Shown: positions 1 to 6,242, counted from the first letter of the stretch. The stretch is 7,277 bases of DNA from Hyphomicrobiaceae bacterium (GCA_028285025.1 JANQQH010000379.1:1-7277); one strand, 5' to 3'. Notes: generated by a model not told the origin, from the letters alone. Numbers and translations: made by a program.

Positions 1-1
1 T

Positions 2-226
2 TGGCAAAGCCTTGCCTTTTGGAAATTAGTTATTTTGTCCCTGATTAGCATAGCCATTTTCTATTTTCTATTCAGCGCTGCCCGTCAAATCTGGGGCGCC
101 ACAGAAACCGTTTTTAAATCTTTTGTTGGGCTACTCAGTGCTTTTGTCAGCGTTTTGCCTCAAATCGTAACGGCAGGTCTGATTGCCTTTGCCGGTGCTT
201 GGGTCATCCAAAATATAAATTTCTAA
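2..226 (+). CDS. C-terminal end of an unidentified membrane protein (partial, runs off left edge)
   Basis: The frame is open from base 2 to a TAA at 224-226, giving 74 visible residues (WQSLAFWKLVI... to ...WVIQNINF). A TTG at 35 could serve as a start, but the frame continues to the window edge and no Shine-Dalgarno sequence precedes that TTG, so I treat this as the tail of a longer protein. Two hydrophobic stretches are visible: roughly visible residues 6-27 (FWKLVILSLISIAIFYFLFS) and 40-70 (VGLLSAFVSVLPQIVTAGLI and following), separated by a short polar stretch with Arg, Gln, Thr, Glu and Lys. They are consistent with two membrane helices and a very short polar C-terminus. I do not recognise the family. 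It lies on the same strand as the MscS-family channel, 145 bp upstream, which is too far to assume an operon. Confidence 0.55.
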   Translation, partial: WQSLAFWKLVILSLISIAIFYFLFSAARQIWGATETVFKSFVGLLSAFVSVLPQIVTAGLIAFAGAWVIQNINF

Positions 227-371
227 CGGCGCCAAAAACATCCACTCCCCGGCAACGCTTTAGAACCCGCCGTCCCTTGCTCTGCTTGCACGTTCCATAT
301 TATGCTAAAACCATTAGCTTTAAAAAGACGCAAACCACAAATCCAAAAGTGAAGACCAGGAACAGCCCCGC

Positions 372-1736
372 ATGAGCAACCAAAGCACAAGCATAATGGC
401 AACCCTTGCCGATTTATCCAGCTTTATCAACGACACACTGCTTACAAAGTCCACCGGCATGCAAATAGGCATTGTGCTGCTTGCACTCTTGGCCGGCTAC
501 GCAATGCGCCAACTGATTGTGCGCACCACGAACAATTTGGTTAAAGAGGATATGGATAAAGGCTTCGCAAAAAAACTTAAGCCCTACCTAAGTCAAATCA
601 GTGAATTGAAAGCCGTGCTCTGGCCCTTAATCTCAGGCAGCCTGCTTTGGGTCGTGCTAACCTTTCTGCCCAATAACCTGCCGGGCATTTTAACAGGCAT
701 GACATTTGAAACCATAAAACTTGCCTCAATCTTGCTGCTGTCTTGGGCGGCCATTCGCTTTGCCTCCATCTTTATCGCCTCACCGCGCTTTTCGCGTATT
801 TTTGAAATTTTCACCTGGGGCATCGCAGCTTTGGCAATCTTGGGCTGGCTTTTTCCGGTTATCAACGCCCTTGATAGCATTGGCATCCCAACTGGTGAAA
901 CCACGCTATCTATCTGGCGCATATTTAAAGTCATTGTTCTGCTAACGCTGTTTTTCTGGCTCGCGAATAAAATTTCGTCTTTCATGCAAAGCCAAATTCA
1001 AGCCACCACATCCATCGCCCCCTCTCTAAGGGTGCTATTTTCTAAAATCTCATCCTTTGTCCTGTTTGGCGCTGCCATCTTGTTTGCCCTGAAAACCGTT
1101 GGCATTGACTTGACCGCCTTTGCTGTCTTTACCGGTGCACTTGGTGTTGGGCTCGGCTTTGGCCTGCAAAAAATCATTTCCAATTTCATCTCCGGCATTA
1201 TCTTACTGCTCGACAAATCCTTAAAGCCTGGCGATGTCATCGAAGTGGAAATCGGCAATGGCACCACCTATGGCTGGGTAGACAAGTTAGGCCTGCGCTA
1301 CACCTCCGTGACCACAAGAGATGGCACAGAAACCCTCATCCCCAATGAGACCTTTATCACCAACCCGGTGACCAACTGGTCATTTTCTCATTCCAAAGTG
1401 CGGCGCAAAATGCCCATTGGCGTTGCTTATGATACAGATGTTGAAAAAGCCATTGAACTGTGTGTGGAAGCCGCCAAATCCATCCCCCGCGTGATAAACG
1501 ACCCGGCCCCAGTTTGCCAATTGCGCGGCTTTGGCGACAGCTCTGTAGATTTGGAGGTTCGCTTCTGGCTAAAAGACCCCTCTGGCGGGGTAAAGAATGT
1601 AGAAAGCCAAGTCAATCTGGCCATATGGAAATTATTTCGAGAACACAACATCGAAATCCCCTTCCCCCAGCGCGATGTCAACTTGCGCTCAGTGGATGGT
1701 GTTCCCCTAGAAATCAAACCAAAAGAAAGCTCCTAA
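372..1736 (+). CDS. MscS-family mechanosensitive ion channel
   Basis: 454-residue inner-membrane channel of the MscS superfamily. Members open under membrane tension and release solutes during hypo-osmotic shock. The ATG at 372 is preceded by AGGAA at 358-362, 9 bases away. The N-terminal half holds several predicted membrane helices (about 31-49, 81-100, 113-135, 145-165, 182-200, 222-243), more than the three of E. coli MscS. The pore-lining TM3 is clear: residues 247-280 include GALGVGLGFGLQKIISNF and SGIILLL, followed by LKPGD at 284-288. The beta domain follows, with the usual TRDGTETLIPNETF pattern (315-328) and NPVTNWSFS (331-339). The C-terminal alpha/beta domain ends in IPFPQRDVNLR (429-439), typical of the family. 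The position of the E. coli kink residue Gly113 is Lys267 here, as in other 'FGLQ-K/E' members. It sits convergent to the MmcQ-like gene. Family assignment is firm. The exact subtype and physiological gating threshold cannot be read from sequence. Confidence 0.95.
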   Translation: MSNQSTSIMATLADLSSFINDTLLTKSTGMQIGIVLLALLAGYAMRQLIVRTTNNLVKEDMDKGFAKKLKPYLSQISELKAVLWPLISGSLLWVVLTFLPNNLPGILTGMTFETIKLASILLLSWAAIRFASIFIASPRFSRIFEIFTWGIAALAILGWLFPVINALDSIGIPTGETTLSIWRIFKVIVLLTLFFWLANKISSFMQSQIQATTSIAPSLRVLFSKISSFVLFGAAILFALKTVGIDLTAFAVFTGALGVGLGFGLQKIISNFISGIILLLDKSLKPGDVIEVEIGNGTTYGWVDKLGLRYTSVTTRDGTETLIPNETFITNPVTNWSFSHSKVRRKMPIGVAYDTDVEKAIELCVEAAKSIPRVINDPAPVCQLRGFGDSSVDLEVRFWLKDPSGGVKNVESQVNLAIWKLFREHNIEIPFPQRDVNLRSVDGVPLEIKPKESS

Positions 1737-1765
1737 ACAAGACACAAGCTCCTCCCCTCACTCCC

Positions 1766-1914
1766 GTCATCCCGGACTTGATCCGGGATCCATTGCGATA
1801 CGCGCTGATCTTCCTGTAAGTGCTAAGGCTTTCATGAGGATCAAGGCGTTGGTCTTGTTAAATTAGATTTATCCGTAAAAAGGAGAGATGGATCCCGGAT
1901 CAAGTCCGGGATGA
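1766..1914. repeat. ~150-bp paired palindromic repeat element, copy 1
   Basis: Two arms face each other. The left arm (1766-1792) is GTCAT-CCCGGACTTGATCCGGG-ATCCA. The right arm (1889-1914) is its reverse complement over 26 bases. Each arm is itself a palindrome: 8-bp stem ATCCCGGA/TCCGGGAT with loop CTTGA. The same arrangement recurs at 4212-4362, 151 bp long. The two copies share the arms, the TAAAAAGGAGAGA just before the right arm, and a diverged but alignable interior (TGCG, CTTCC, AGGCG in matching order). It resembles REP/BIME-type dispersed elements and has no coding capacity. It fills most of the 194-bp gap between the convergent MscS-family and MmcQ-like genes. It could impede read-through from both sides, but no U-tract follows the hairpins, so I do not call it an intrinsic terminator. 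Confidence 0.85.
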
Positions 1915-1930
1915 TAAAGGAGAGACACCC

Positions 1931-2296
1931 TCACCCCTCAAGCCCAAGCTCTTTCCGCTTCTTTTTCGTCAAGCCAGCAGCCACCAAATCATAAGACCCT
2001 TGAATATAATCTTTGAGCTCATCCTCGCTCAAACCTGGTTCTTCATACATTTGGATCCAAGTAAACCCACGCGAGGCCAAATAGGGTGCCGGGCGCAACC
2101 CAGATTGTGCTTTCAGCATTTCAAACCCAAGCTGCGTGCACTTAAAAGTGATGTAAGGATGCTCTTCTTTGCTCCACCCCCCAATGGCAAACACCTTCCC
2201 CCCAATTTTCCAAACATGCGCCCCGCCCCACTGCACCACATGGGTAGTTTTTGGGAGTGAGCAGCAAAATTGGTTGTAGTCGTCTAATGTCATCAT
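1931..2296 (-). CDS. MmcQ/YjbR family protein
   Basis: 121-residue cytoplasmic protein of the MmcQ/YjbR family, whose structure has a double-stranded-DNA-binding-like (CyaY-like) fold; the biological role is not settled. Visible family features: a start of the type MTLDDYNQFCCSLPKT (residues 2-17), the WKIGGKVFAIGGW core (29-41), ITFKC (49-53), and the C-terminal block GLRPAPYLASRGFTWIQM (66-83), then a helix with SEDELKDYI and a basic KKKRKE near the end. Length fits the family (about 110-120). Two ATG codons lie side by side (2294-2296 and 2291-2293) and neither has a good Shine-Dalgarno sequence, so translation may be coupled to the 597-aa gene that ends only 23 bp upstream on the same strand. 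The gene ends 16 bp from repeat copy 1. Confidence 0.88.
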   Translation of the reverse strand: MMTLDDYNQFCCSLPKTTHVVQWGGAHVWKIGGKVFAIGGWSKEEHPYITFKCTQLGFEMLKAQSGLRPAPYLASRGFTWIQMYEEPGLSEDELKDYIQGSYDLVAAGLTKKKRKELGLEG

Positions 2297-2319
2297 GGGG
2301 ATTAGGGTATCACAACAAT

Positions 2320-4113
2320 TTAGTCATCATGAAAAATAGATTCTTTTTTTAGATAATCGATAAAGGATTTAATTCCAGCGTGTATTATTGGATTATTTTT
2401 ATAATCCTTTAGGAACCATTCTTCATGTTCAATAATAAATTTCACTTTCTGTTTTGTATAATCTTCTCTTGTAAGCATTAGGACAGTGACAGCACTTGTT
2501 CTAACAAGCTTACCAGTCGTTTCCATTCCATCTATTGTCTTCCTTCCAACCGTATCAAGAATACTTAAAAACGCGCGTTTCAGATTTTTCACACTCTCAG
2601 AAAACCGACGACTATTCCGGTTTTCTGGGTCAACAACACTAGGTGCAACTTCAGCCTCTTCAGCAAATGCGTCATGAGCTTCCTGAGTAATGATCCCTTC
2701 GTGCACAGCCTGTTCAATAATCGGCTGCGCTTCTTCTGGCGCAATCATGTTCAGCTTAGCATCTGGCCCCAAGCGGGCGTGATCTCTTGTAGCTAAGACA
2801 GGGTCAAGTTCAACATAGATATTGTGCGCCGCAACAATATTTGAGAGATGTTCTTTAATGGCTGGTGGCAATTCAGGGTTATCATAAAAGTCATCTTTGT
2901 TTTCTGCTCGTTTTAGCGCATTCCTTAAGGCTTCCCCTCTGGGTATGAGGAAATCAATATTAACTTCGCCGGGTCCATCCCCCAAAGCTTGGCTATATTT
3001 TTCAACCTTTTCAATGAGCGGTTTACAGGCATTTGCACCAGGTTCATTTGGATTGAATGACTTGATAAGACTAGTTGTATTATCAAACACTTCGCTATGA
3101 CGGTTGGTTGCACCTTCTGATTGATCAAGCTTTTCATCTTCACTGTCATGATCAAGACCAATCTTACCCTGCTCATCTGTTTGAAAACGAAGCGCCCCTG
3201 ATTTTTGAGGTTCAATATCCAAATTTAAAAAATCATGATCTAAATAACCATCATCCAAATAAAAAGTTTCCCCTTCAGATGATAGATCCGCCAATAATTC
3301 CGCAATCTTCGCATTAACGACCTCCGCCCCTTCCTCCCACAGTTCATTCGGGAATTGGGTAATTTCTAAATAAAGTCTCTCTCGATTACCCCCTCTCAAC
3401 CCATTATGCGCCGTACCATCAAGCTTAGATTGATACCAATCAATCCAAAATTTCCAGTTAAAGTCATCAGCCAGTAAATTCTTTACCAACTCCCTCCACT
3501 CATAACCAAATGAAGAATCAACATTTAACCAAAGCGGTTGAGACGCTAGCAGAAAAGCCGCATCTCTCCTATCCCCTTGCCCATCCAACCATTGAGCATC
3601 GGTAACATAGGCAGCTCGGGAGAAATCGCCGACATTGGCTGCAAACTCGGCAGCATGGTCGGCAGCTTGAACCCCACTGCCGGCTAAAACGGCAGCATTA
3701 GTGGCATCGGCAGCATAAGCGGCATAAGCGGCAGCCCGGGCCGCATTGGCAGCATCCCTGACATATTCAGCAAGAACTGCGGCACGGGCGGCAACACGGG
3801 CGGCATTGCCAGCAGCATGTATTACGACTAGTTTTATTTCTGAGCTTAGTCCAACCACCGCCACATCAGAAATAAAACAAGCACGCAAAATACTGATTGT
3901 TAAGTGATCAAGAAGTTCCTCGTCAAAAGTCTCTTCCCTATAAACATGAATGAGAACAGGAATTATCCTAAGCGCCGCGCGTACTGCAATCGCCTGCGCC
4001 CAGCTTTTCGGCTTGTCTTCCAGCCATTTTTCCAACTCATCTGGGCTATTGATCTGAACTTGTTCTTCCACCCCGCCTCTCAAATCTTTAAACCTCCGCC
4101 ATCCATCTCGCAT
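2320..4113 (-). CDS. Hypothetical protein with alanine-rich helical tract, function unknown
   Basis: 597 residues with no named domain I can assign. The parts in order are as follows. Residues 22-58 contain WLEDKPKSWAQAIAVRAALR, a pattern I have seen at the start of unnamed alphaproteobacterial proteins. Residues 100-160 are very alanine-rich (AANAARAAAYAAYAADA), likely a long helix. Residues 194-275 are rich in Trp and Tyr, with FWIDWYQSKLDG and PNELWEEGAEVVNAKIAELL. Residues 276-350 are acidic and low-complexity. Residues 360-500 are charged, probably helical. Residues 501-597 include a basic patch and a weak hydrophobic stretch (SAVTVLMLT, 540-548). No signal peptide or clear membrane segment is present. 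The start is uncertain. The ATG at 4113 has only a weak TGAGA right before it, whereas TTG at 4083-4081 (Leu11) has CGGAGG (4093-4098) 9 bases upstream and fits the predicted promoter better. The gene is probably co-transcribed with the MmcQ-like gene. The reading frame is convincing because of its length and ordered composition. The function is unknown. Confidence 0.8.
   Translation of the reverse strand: MRDGWRRFKDLRGGVEEQVQINSPDELEKWLEDKPKSWAQAIAVRAALRIIPVLIHVYREETFDEELLDHLTISILRACFISDVAVVGLSSEIKLVVIHAAGNAARVAARAAVLAEYVRDAANAARAAAYAAYAADATNAAVLAGSGVQAADHAAEFAANVGDFSRAAYVTDAQWLDGQGDRRDAAFLLASQPLWLNVDSSFGYEWRELVKNLLADDFNWKFWIDWYQSKLDGTAHNGLRGGNRERLYLEITQFPNELWEEGAEVVNAKIAELLADLSSEGETFYLDDGYLDHDFLNLDIEPQKSGALRFQTDEQGKIGLDHDSEDEKLDQSEGATNRHSEVFDNTTSLIKSFNPNEPGANACKPLIEKVEKYSQALGDGPGEVNIDFLIPRGEALRNALKRAENKDDFYDNPELPPAIKEHLSNIVAAHNIYVELDPVLATRDHARLGPDAKLNMIAPEEAQPIIEQAVHEGIITQEAHDAFAEEAEVAPSVVDPENRNSRRFSESVKNLKRAFLSILDTVGRKTIDGMETTGKLVRTSAVTVLMLTREDYTKQKVKFIIEHEEWFLKDYKNNPIIHAGIKSFIDYLKKESIFHDD
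3634..3816 (-). repeat. Alanine-tract coding repeat (GCN-rich, with a 9-bp tandem)
   Basis: This stretch encodes residues 100-160 of the 597-aa protein. On the + strand it shows many copies of GGCAGC/GGCGGC/GGCAT-type units. One exact tandem, GCATAAGCG twice, covers 3713-3730 and encodes the AYAAYA part. Base composition here is clearly more GC-rich than the rest of the same gene. It is degenerate rather than a perfect array, so it is an internal protein repeat rather than a satellite. Confidence 0.6.
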
Positions 4114-4128
4114 CTCTCAGTCAAAAAC

Positions 4129-4157
4129 AGAATATCACCCAAAAATTATTGCCTCAA
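4129..4157 (-). promoter_or_regulatory. Candidate sigma-70-type promoter for the 597-aa/MmcQ unit
   Basis: On the minus strand TTGAGG (4157-4152) is followed by a 17-base spacer and TATTCT (4134-4129). The spacer ends in TGA, which gives an extended -10 (TGnTATTCT). Both hexamers match consensus at 4 of 6 positions. Transcription would start near 4122. That leaves only about 9 bases before the ATG at 4113 but about 39 bases before the TTG at 4083, which has a strong Shine-Dalgarno sequence. Inference from pattern only. Confidence 0.4.
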
Positions 4158-4211
4158 TACTTGTTTTATCCACGTACTCTTTAAAGAATAAAACTCACCA
4201 TCCTCCCCAAG

Positions 4212-4362
4212 GTCATCCCGGACTTGATCCGGGATCCACTGCGGCACACTGAAGACTTCCCAATTGCGCTTAGAGTCAATAGGAGACTAGGCGCGAATGA
4301 AGCGAACAAATCATGCATCAGTTAAAAAGGAGAGATGGATCCCGGATCAAGTCCGGGATGAC
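4212..4362. repeat. ~150-bp paired palindromic repeat element, copy 2
   Basis: Same element as at 1766-1914 and in the same orientation. The left arm is 4212-4238 and the right arm 4336-4362, exact reverse complements over 27 bases, with the same 8-bp stem and CTTGA loop inside each arm. The interior of about 97 bp is alignable with copy 1 only in patches. Here it lies in the 361-bp divergent region between the 597-aa gene and the SnoaL-like gene. Its ends fall between the two candidate promoters (4129-4157 and 4410-4438) without touching either. The rest of this gap holds those promoters and nothing else I can support. Confidence 0.85.
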
Positions 4363-4409
4363 GAAAGCACGACCTCAGCGGACCATCAAAAAATCTCAAG
4401 ATATAACAA

Positions 4410-4438
4410 CTGACAAACTTAAAGCGCATATATATATA
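4410..4438 (+). promoter_or_regulatory. Candidate sigma-70-type promoter for the SnoaL-like gene
   Basis: CTGACA (4410-4415, 5 of 6 to the -35 consensus) is followed by a 17-base spacer and TATATA (4433-4438); an alternative -10, TATAAG, overlaps at 4435-4440. The start of transcription would fall near 4445, about 30 bases before the ATG at 4475. This supports that ATG over upstream starts in the same frame. No operator is recognisable. Confidence 0.5.
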
Positions 4439-4474
4439 AGTATTAAGCAAGAACCACACGGGGAAACGGCCACA

Positions 4475-4858
4475 ATGACAAAAGAAACCACAAAATCAAT
4501 CGCAAAAAAGCTGGTCGCTTATTGTTCACAAAACGACGATGAGCGCTGCCTAAACGAATTGTATGATGAAAACGCGGTCTCTATAGAAGCAGCCACCATG
4601 CCTGGAAAAGAAAGCGCTGAAACCAAAGGCTTGGACGCCATCCGCGCCAAACATGAATGGTGGAACAATATCTTTGAGGTCAATTCCGCAGACGCCCAAG
4701 GCCCCTTTTTGCATGGAGATAATCGCTTTGGCGTCATCTTTTCATTCGACGCCACAAACAAAGAAACCAGCGAGCGCGAAAGCATGACCGAGCTGGGCAT
4801 TTACACCGTTGAAAATGGCAAAATCATCAAAGAAGAGTTCTACTATAACACACCGTAA
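4475..4858 (+). CDS. SnoaL-like / NTF2-fold family protein
   Basis: 127-residue cytoplasmic protein of the SnoaL-like (NTF2-like fold) type: an alpha+beta barrel of about 110-130 residues that forms a small-molecule pocket in some members and is of unknown role in most. Visible signs: the N-terminal helix TKSIAKKLVAYCSQNDDERC (6-25), then LNELYDENAVSIEAA (26-40), KGLDAIRAKHEWWNN (51-65), the strand GPFLHGDNRFGVIFSFD (76-92), and the closing strands ELGIYTVENGKIIKEEFYY (106-124). The same frame is open back to 4313, but the region before 4475 runs through repeat copy 2 and the promoter, and translates to an unrelated basic peptide. The ATG at 4475 has GGGGA (4460-4464) 10 bases upstream. It is convergent with the helicase, the two stops lying 22 bp apart. 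The fold is recognisable; substrate and function are not. Confidence 0.88.
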   Translation: MTKETTKSIAKKLVAYCSQNDDERCLNELYDENAVSIEAATMPGKESAETKGLDAIRAKHEWWNNIFEVNSADAQGPFLHGDNRFGVIFSFDATNKETSERESMTELGIYTVENGKIIKEEFYYNTP

Positions 4859-4880
4859 AGCAAATGTTTGCAAACCGTCC

Positions 4881-6230
4881 TCAAGCAGCCTGCTTTGCCC
4901 GAGCGGGTCGCTTCTTAAATCTACGCCGTTTCCCATCACTGGCAGCGGTTGCCGGATGGCCCTGTTTTGACGCACCGCCTCTTTTCTTACCAGTTGCTTG
5001 TTTGGAAACCTTCTTACTGTGCGCCCCCGGTTTACCCCCACGCCGTTTACGGCCTGGCTTCTTCTTGGCCCCGGCCTTTGGAGCACTTGGCACAGGCACA
5101 TGATAGGCATGGCTCTCGTCAACCTCAATCGGCACGTCAATCAACCGCTCAATATCGCGTAGCAACACCACTTCTTCCATGTCACAAAAAGAAATCGCCG
5201 TACCAAGCTTGCCCGCCCGGCCCGTGCGGCCCACCCGGTGCACATAATTTTCCGGCTCCATCGGCAAATCAAAATTAATCACATGGGTAATGCCATCCAC
5301 ATCAATACCGCGCGCCGCCAAATCCGTTGCCACCAGCACTTTCACTTTGCCGTTGCGAAAATTTTTCAAAATCTTTTCGCGCTGGCGCTGACGCTTATCA
5401 CCATGGATCGCATCAGCGGCAATATCTTGCCCACAAATCTGCTTAGCAAGCCGGTCAGCCCCCCGTTTGGTGCGGGCAAAAACCAAAGTCTTATCCAATG
5501 GCAAAGAAGTCAAAAGCTCAAACAACAAAGCCCGCTTATTACCGCGCGCCACAGACATCATTTTATGATCAATGGTCTCAGCAACGGTTGTTTTTTGTTC
5601 AATTTCTACATGAACAGGATCATCAAGCAAAGCCCGCGAGAGTTTCTTAATCTTAGGAGACATCGTGGCAGAAAACAAAACCGTCTGATGCCCCTCAGGC
5701 AAAGAGTTTGAAATGCTCATCACATCATTGATAAAGCCCATATCCAGCATCCGGTCCGCTTCATCAAGAACATAGGTGCTCGTATCTTCAAACCCAATTG
5801 CGCCAGAGCGCAAATGATCCATCAACCGGCCTGGCGTGGCGATCAAAACATCAACCCCGCGGCGCAATTTTTGAATTTGCGGGCCATAAGGCAAACCACC
5901 TGCGATCACTGTTGTCGTCACTTTTGTGCCACGCGAAAACTCTAAGATACATTTTCCAATTTGTTGCGCCAGCTCACGGGTAGGCGCCAAAATCAACGCT
6001 TTGCATCGATTAGGTCCAGGCTTGCCCGGGGTCTGCAATAATTTGTGCAACAAAGGCAAACTGAACGCTGCCGTTTTCCCCCCACCCGTATGGGCAATGC
6101 CCATCAAATCCGCGCCTTTAAGCAGCGGTGGAATGGATATTGATTGAATCGGAGTAGGGGCCGTAAAGCCTTCTCTTTTTATCGACTTTAATAAAGGACC
6201 AGCCAATCCAAGTTCAGCGAAATCTGACAA
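4881..6230 (-). CDS. rhlE: DEAD-box ATP-dependent RNA helicase, RhlE type
   Basis: 449 residues from the TTG at 6230. It unwinds or remodels RNA using ATP, in the cytoplasm. Motifs in order: Q motif GFTAPTPIQ (21-29), Walker A AHTGGGKT (46-53), Ia APTRELAQQ (82-90), TPGR (132-135), DEAD (156-159), SAT (187-189), motif IV LVFARTK (249-255), motif V ATDLAARGIDV (301-311) and motif VI HRVGRTGRAG (331-340). After about residue 384 comes a Lys/Arg/Gly-rich tail (KKKPGRKRRGG, KRRRFKKRPARAK) typical of RhlE-like helicases and probably RNA-binding. I chose TTG 6230 because AAAGGA (6242-6237) lies 6 bases upstream and the product then begins fMet-SDFAELGLAGPLL, as relatives do. The frame stays open to another TTG at 6332 (483 aa), with an ATG at 6267-6265; that extension (SIWPEISCLVLGGRPEG) does not look like family sequence. 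The gene symbol is by type and not proven orthology; these organisms often carry several such helicases. Confidence 0.93.
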   Translation of the reverse strand: MSDFAELGLAGPLLKSIKREGFTAPTPIQSISIPPLLKGADLMGIAHTGGGKTAAFSLPLLHKLLQTPGKPGPNRCKALILAPTRELAQQIGKCILEFSRGTKVTTTVIAGGLPYGPQIQKLRRGVDVLIATPGRLMDHLRSGAIGFEDTSTYVLDEADRMLDMGFINDVMSISNSLPEGHQTVLFSATMSPKIKKLSRALLDDPVHVEIEQKTTVAETIDHKMMSVARGNKRALLFELLTSLPLDKTLVFARTKRGADRLAKQICGQDIAADAIHGDKRQRQREKILKNFRNGKVKVLVATDLAARGIDVDGITHVINFDLPMEPENYVHRVGRTGRAGKLGTAISFCDMEEVVLLRDIERLIDVPIEVDESHAYHVPVPSAPKAGAKKKPGRKRRGGKPGAHSKKVSKQATGKKRGGASKQGHPATAASDGKRRRFKKRPARAKQAA

Positions 6231-6236
6231 ATCAGT

Positions 6237-6242
6237 TCCTTT
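6237..6242 (-). promoter_or_regulatory. Shine-Dalgarno AAAGGA deciding the TTG start of the helicase
   Basis: On the minus strand AAAGGA is followed by six bases (ACTGAT) and then TTG (6230-6228). The other in-frame candidates (ATG 6267, GTG 6246, TTG 6332) have no comparable motif at a good distance. This is the main reason for the shorter helicase start. Confidence 0.6.

Noticed and set aside
277..306. TTGCTC-N18-TATGCT as a promoter for the MscS-family gene
   Set aside because: Only 3 of 6 and 4 of 6 matches; not better than expected by chance in a 145-bp gap.
593..985. Minus-strand open frame inside the MscS-family gene
   Set aside because: It lies fully opposite a strongly supported gene and its translation shows no family pattern; it is a shadow, as are the minus-strand frames at 998-1267 and 1427-1717.
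2390..2407. GGATTAT-TTTT-ATAATCC hairpin
   Set aside because: Perfect 7-bp stem, but inside the coding sequence of the 597-aa gene in AT-rich DNA; likely chance.
1766..4362. CRISPR array or composite transposon built from the repeats
   Set aside because: There are only two elements, far apart, with no regular spacers; no transposase gene or target-site duplication is visible.
4860..4871. GCAAA-TG-TTTGC hairpin in the 22-bp gap between convergent stops, as a bidirectional terminator
   Set aside because: The stem is five A/T-rich pairs with a two-base loop and no T-tract on either side; too weak to call.
4742..5140. Minus-strand frame of 132 codons across the convergent gene ends
   Set aside because: It overlaps the helicase tail in another frame and the SnoaL-like gene on the opposite strand; both of those have clear family motifs, while this frame has none.
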